Positions 63,188 through 64,000 of a stretch of 64,000 nt of DNA are shown in pieces; the stretch's first letter is position 1, and each line of letters begins with the position of its first letter. The notes under the pieces were generated by a model. That model saw nothing but the letters and a program-made list of their open reading frames with translations, made no database searches and was not told where the DNA came from. The position numbers were made by a program, and so were the translations under genes. The DNA is from Henricia sp. BOLD:AAB3569 (lineage: Eukaryota; Echinodermata; Asteroidea; Spinulosida; Echinasteridae), in contig JBBELK010000481.1 of assembly GCA_037783545.1 (NCBI GenBank), positions 124,001 through 188,000 of the forward strand. The letters run 5' to 3'.

Positions 63188-63610
63188 GGGGCTGTATCAC
63201 AATCTGCGCATGCCTAGCAAAACTGAAGAAGTTGGCCCAACTTTTTGAAGTTTTGACAATGCATATCTTGTTCAATCTTTGCCATCCTTTGTAATACGTC
63301 AGTAATTCAGACTATGGTGTAGTTTAAGTGTGTGGTTGTTATCCCGAATGCATTAATTACTTTCGAACTTGCACTATTTGTTGTATATAGAGAAATAATC
63401 CGTTAACTTGAGACTCCTTCCAAAGCGAGGAGCCATCCATTGCATGAACTGTGTGTTTTGTAATTGTTAAATCGAACAGCACGCATCCATGACGCGTGCA
63501 ACGCGCCCGTATAATATATGCGTAACTAACAACGTCTGAGTGCACACACACACACGGTACGCTAAAACATCGCAAAGATTTGGCGCATGCGCAAACCATG
63601 ACACAGCCCC
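63188..63610. mobile_element. GGGGCTGTATCAC foldback element, intron 22
   Basis: GGGGCTGTATCACAATCTGC to AAACCATGACACAGCCCC; CGCATGC/GCATGCG next to each end. About 420 bp. Confidence 0.75.
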
Positions 63611-64000
63611 TCAAAATCTCAGGCGCGAGCTTTAAGAGTTGGCGAATATTGGAAACTCCTAGTAAAACCTTTGGCGTCACAATGTCTACGAGTAGTCTAC
63701 AAGTTGGTTTAGACAGTTACGTATTTACATTTACGTTTAGTCAGTTACGTATTTGCTTTGAGCCTGGTACGAATTGTCTATAGAGTGTACTAACTAGTTT
63801 TACAATGTTATTATGAATTAGGCAGGAGTTTCCTACAAGCACGAGTTTACTACAAGCTTTCCGAGCTTACTGCGAGTCAGTTACGGGTGTGGCACGAGTT
63901 ACGCGGCATTTTGCATGGGATTTGGCGCCAAATCATCTAGAATTTCACTGGCTCTTGCAACTCGTACCAGACTTACGTGATACACTGCTATACAAGTTTG
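63611..64000. other. Intron 22, remaining part
   Basis: No exon or recognised repeat to the window edge. Short imperfect repeats of GTTACGTATTT and CTACAAGC(A/T)-type words at about 63715-63880. Confidence 0.4.

Overview
The window is animal (metazoan) nuclear DNA dominated by one large split gene on the + strand and a very dense load of mobile elements and tandem repeats. From about 18.5 kb to the right edge lies MED24 (Mediator subunit 24, TRAP100). I could place 22 coding exons (18514-63118), all with GT-AG introns and compatible phases, giving 3030 coding bases = 1010 codons. Only the last, C-terminal exon (about 40 residues in vertebrates) is missing, beyond position 64000. The organism looks like an invertebrate, probably marine and perhaps a deuterostome. 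Support comes from the divergent but complete MED24, introns averaging about 2 kb, abundant TTAA-flanked and Tc1/pogo-like elements, tRNA-derived SINEs and frequent ACATGTAC-type palindromes. I cannot name the species.

Layout. 1-0.6 kb: end of a Tc1-like transposon. 0.6-9.7 kb: a satellite domain. Two arrays of a 56-60 bp CTGCAG-containing unit face each other in opposite orientation (1877-4135 and 7600-9352) around a broken LINE; the left array has a 621-bp higher-order period. 9.7-11.3 kb: a 1.2-kb palindrome and a hairpin. 11.3-17.6 kb: two larger elements with terminal inverted repeats, each hit by smaller ones. 17.6-18.5 kb: upstream flank of MED24, no promoter recognised. 18.5-64 kb: MED24 exons in a sea of nested repeats.

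The introns are built largely from a few families that I label here. T1-T7 are short non-autonomous elements; nearly all are flanked by TTAA (T4 shows TTAA only at some ends). P1-P3 are TA-flanked, pogo-like elements with CAGTAAAC ends. There are also Tc1-like elements, two tRNA-headed SINEs, a LINE 3' end, and foldback elements. Two P1 copies give clean empty-site/filled-site pairs that prove TTAA duplication for two families. T4 is repeatedly found within 5-20 bases of MED24 splice sites; in intron 14 almost the entire intron is element sequence and the 3' splice site of exon 15 sits on a T4 end. Exon 12's acceptor likewise abuts an antisense tRNA-derived SINE.

Other standouts are an eleven-unit array of tRNA-like 75-77 bp repeats in intron 11, and five exact DR1 nuclear-receptor motifs (two AGGTCA half-sites one base apart) regularly spaced inside a transposon in intron 3. 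No prokaryotic-type operon, CRISPR array, rRNA, LTR element or second host gene was recognised. Regions not listed as features between exons hold repeat-like or unrecognised AT-rich sequence.
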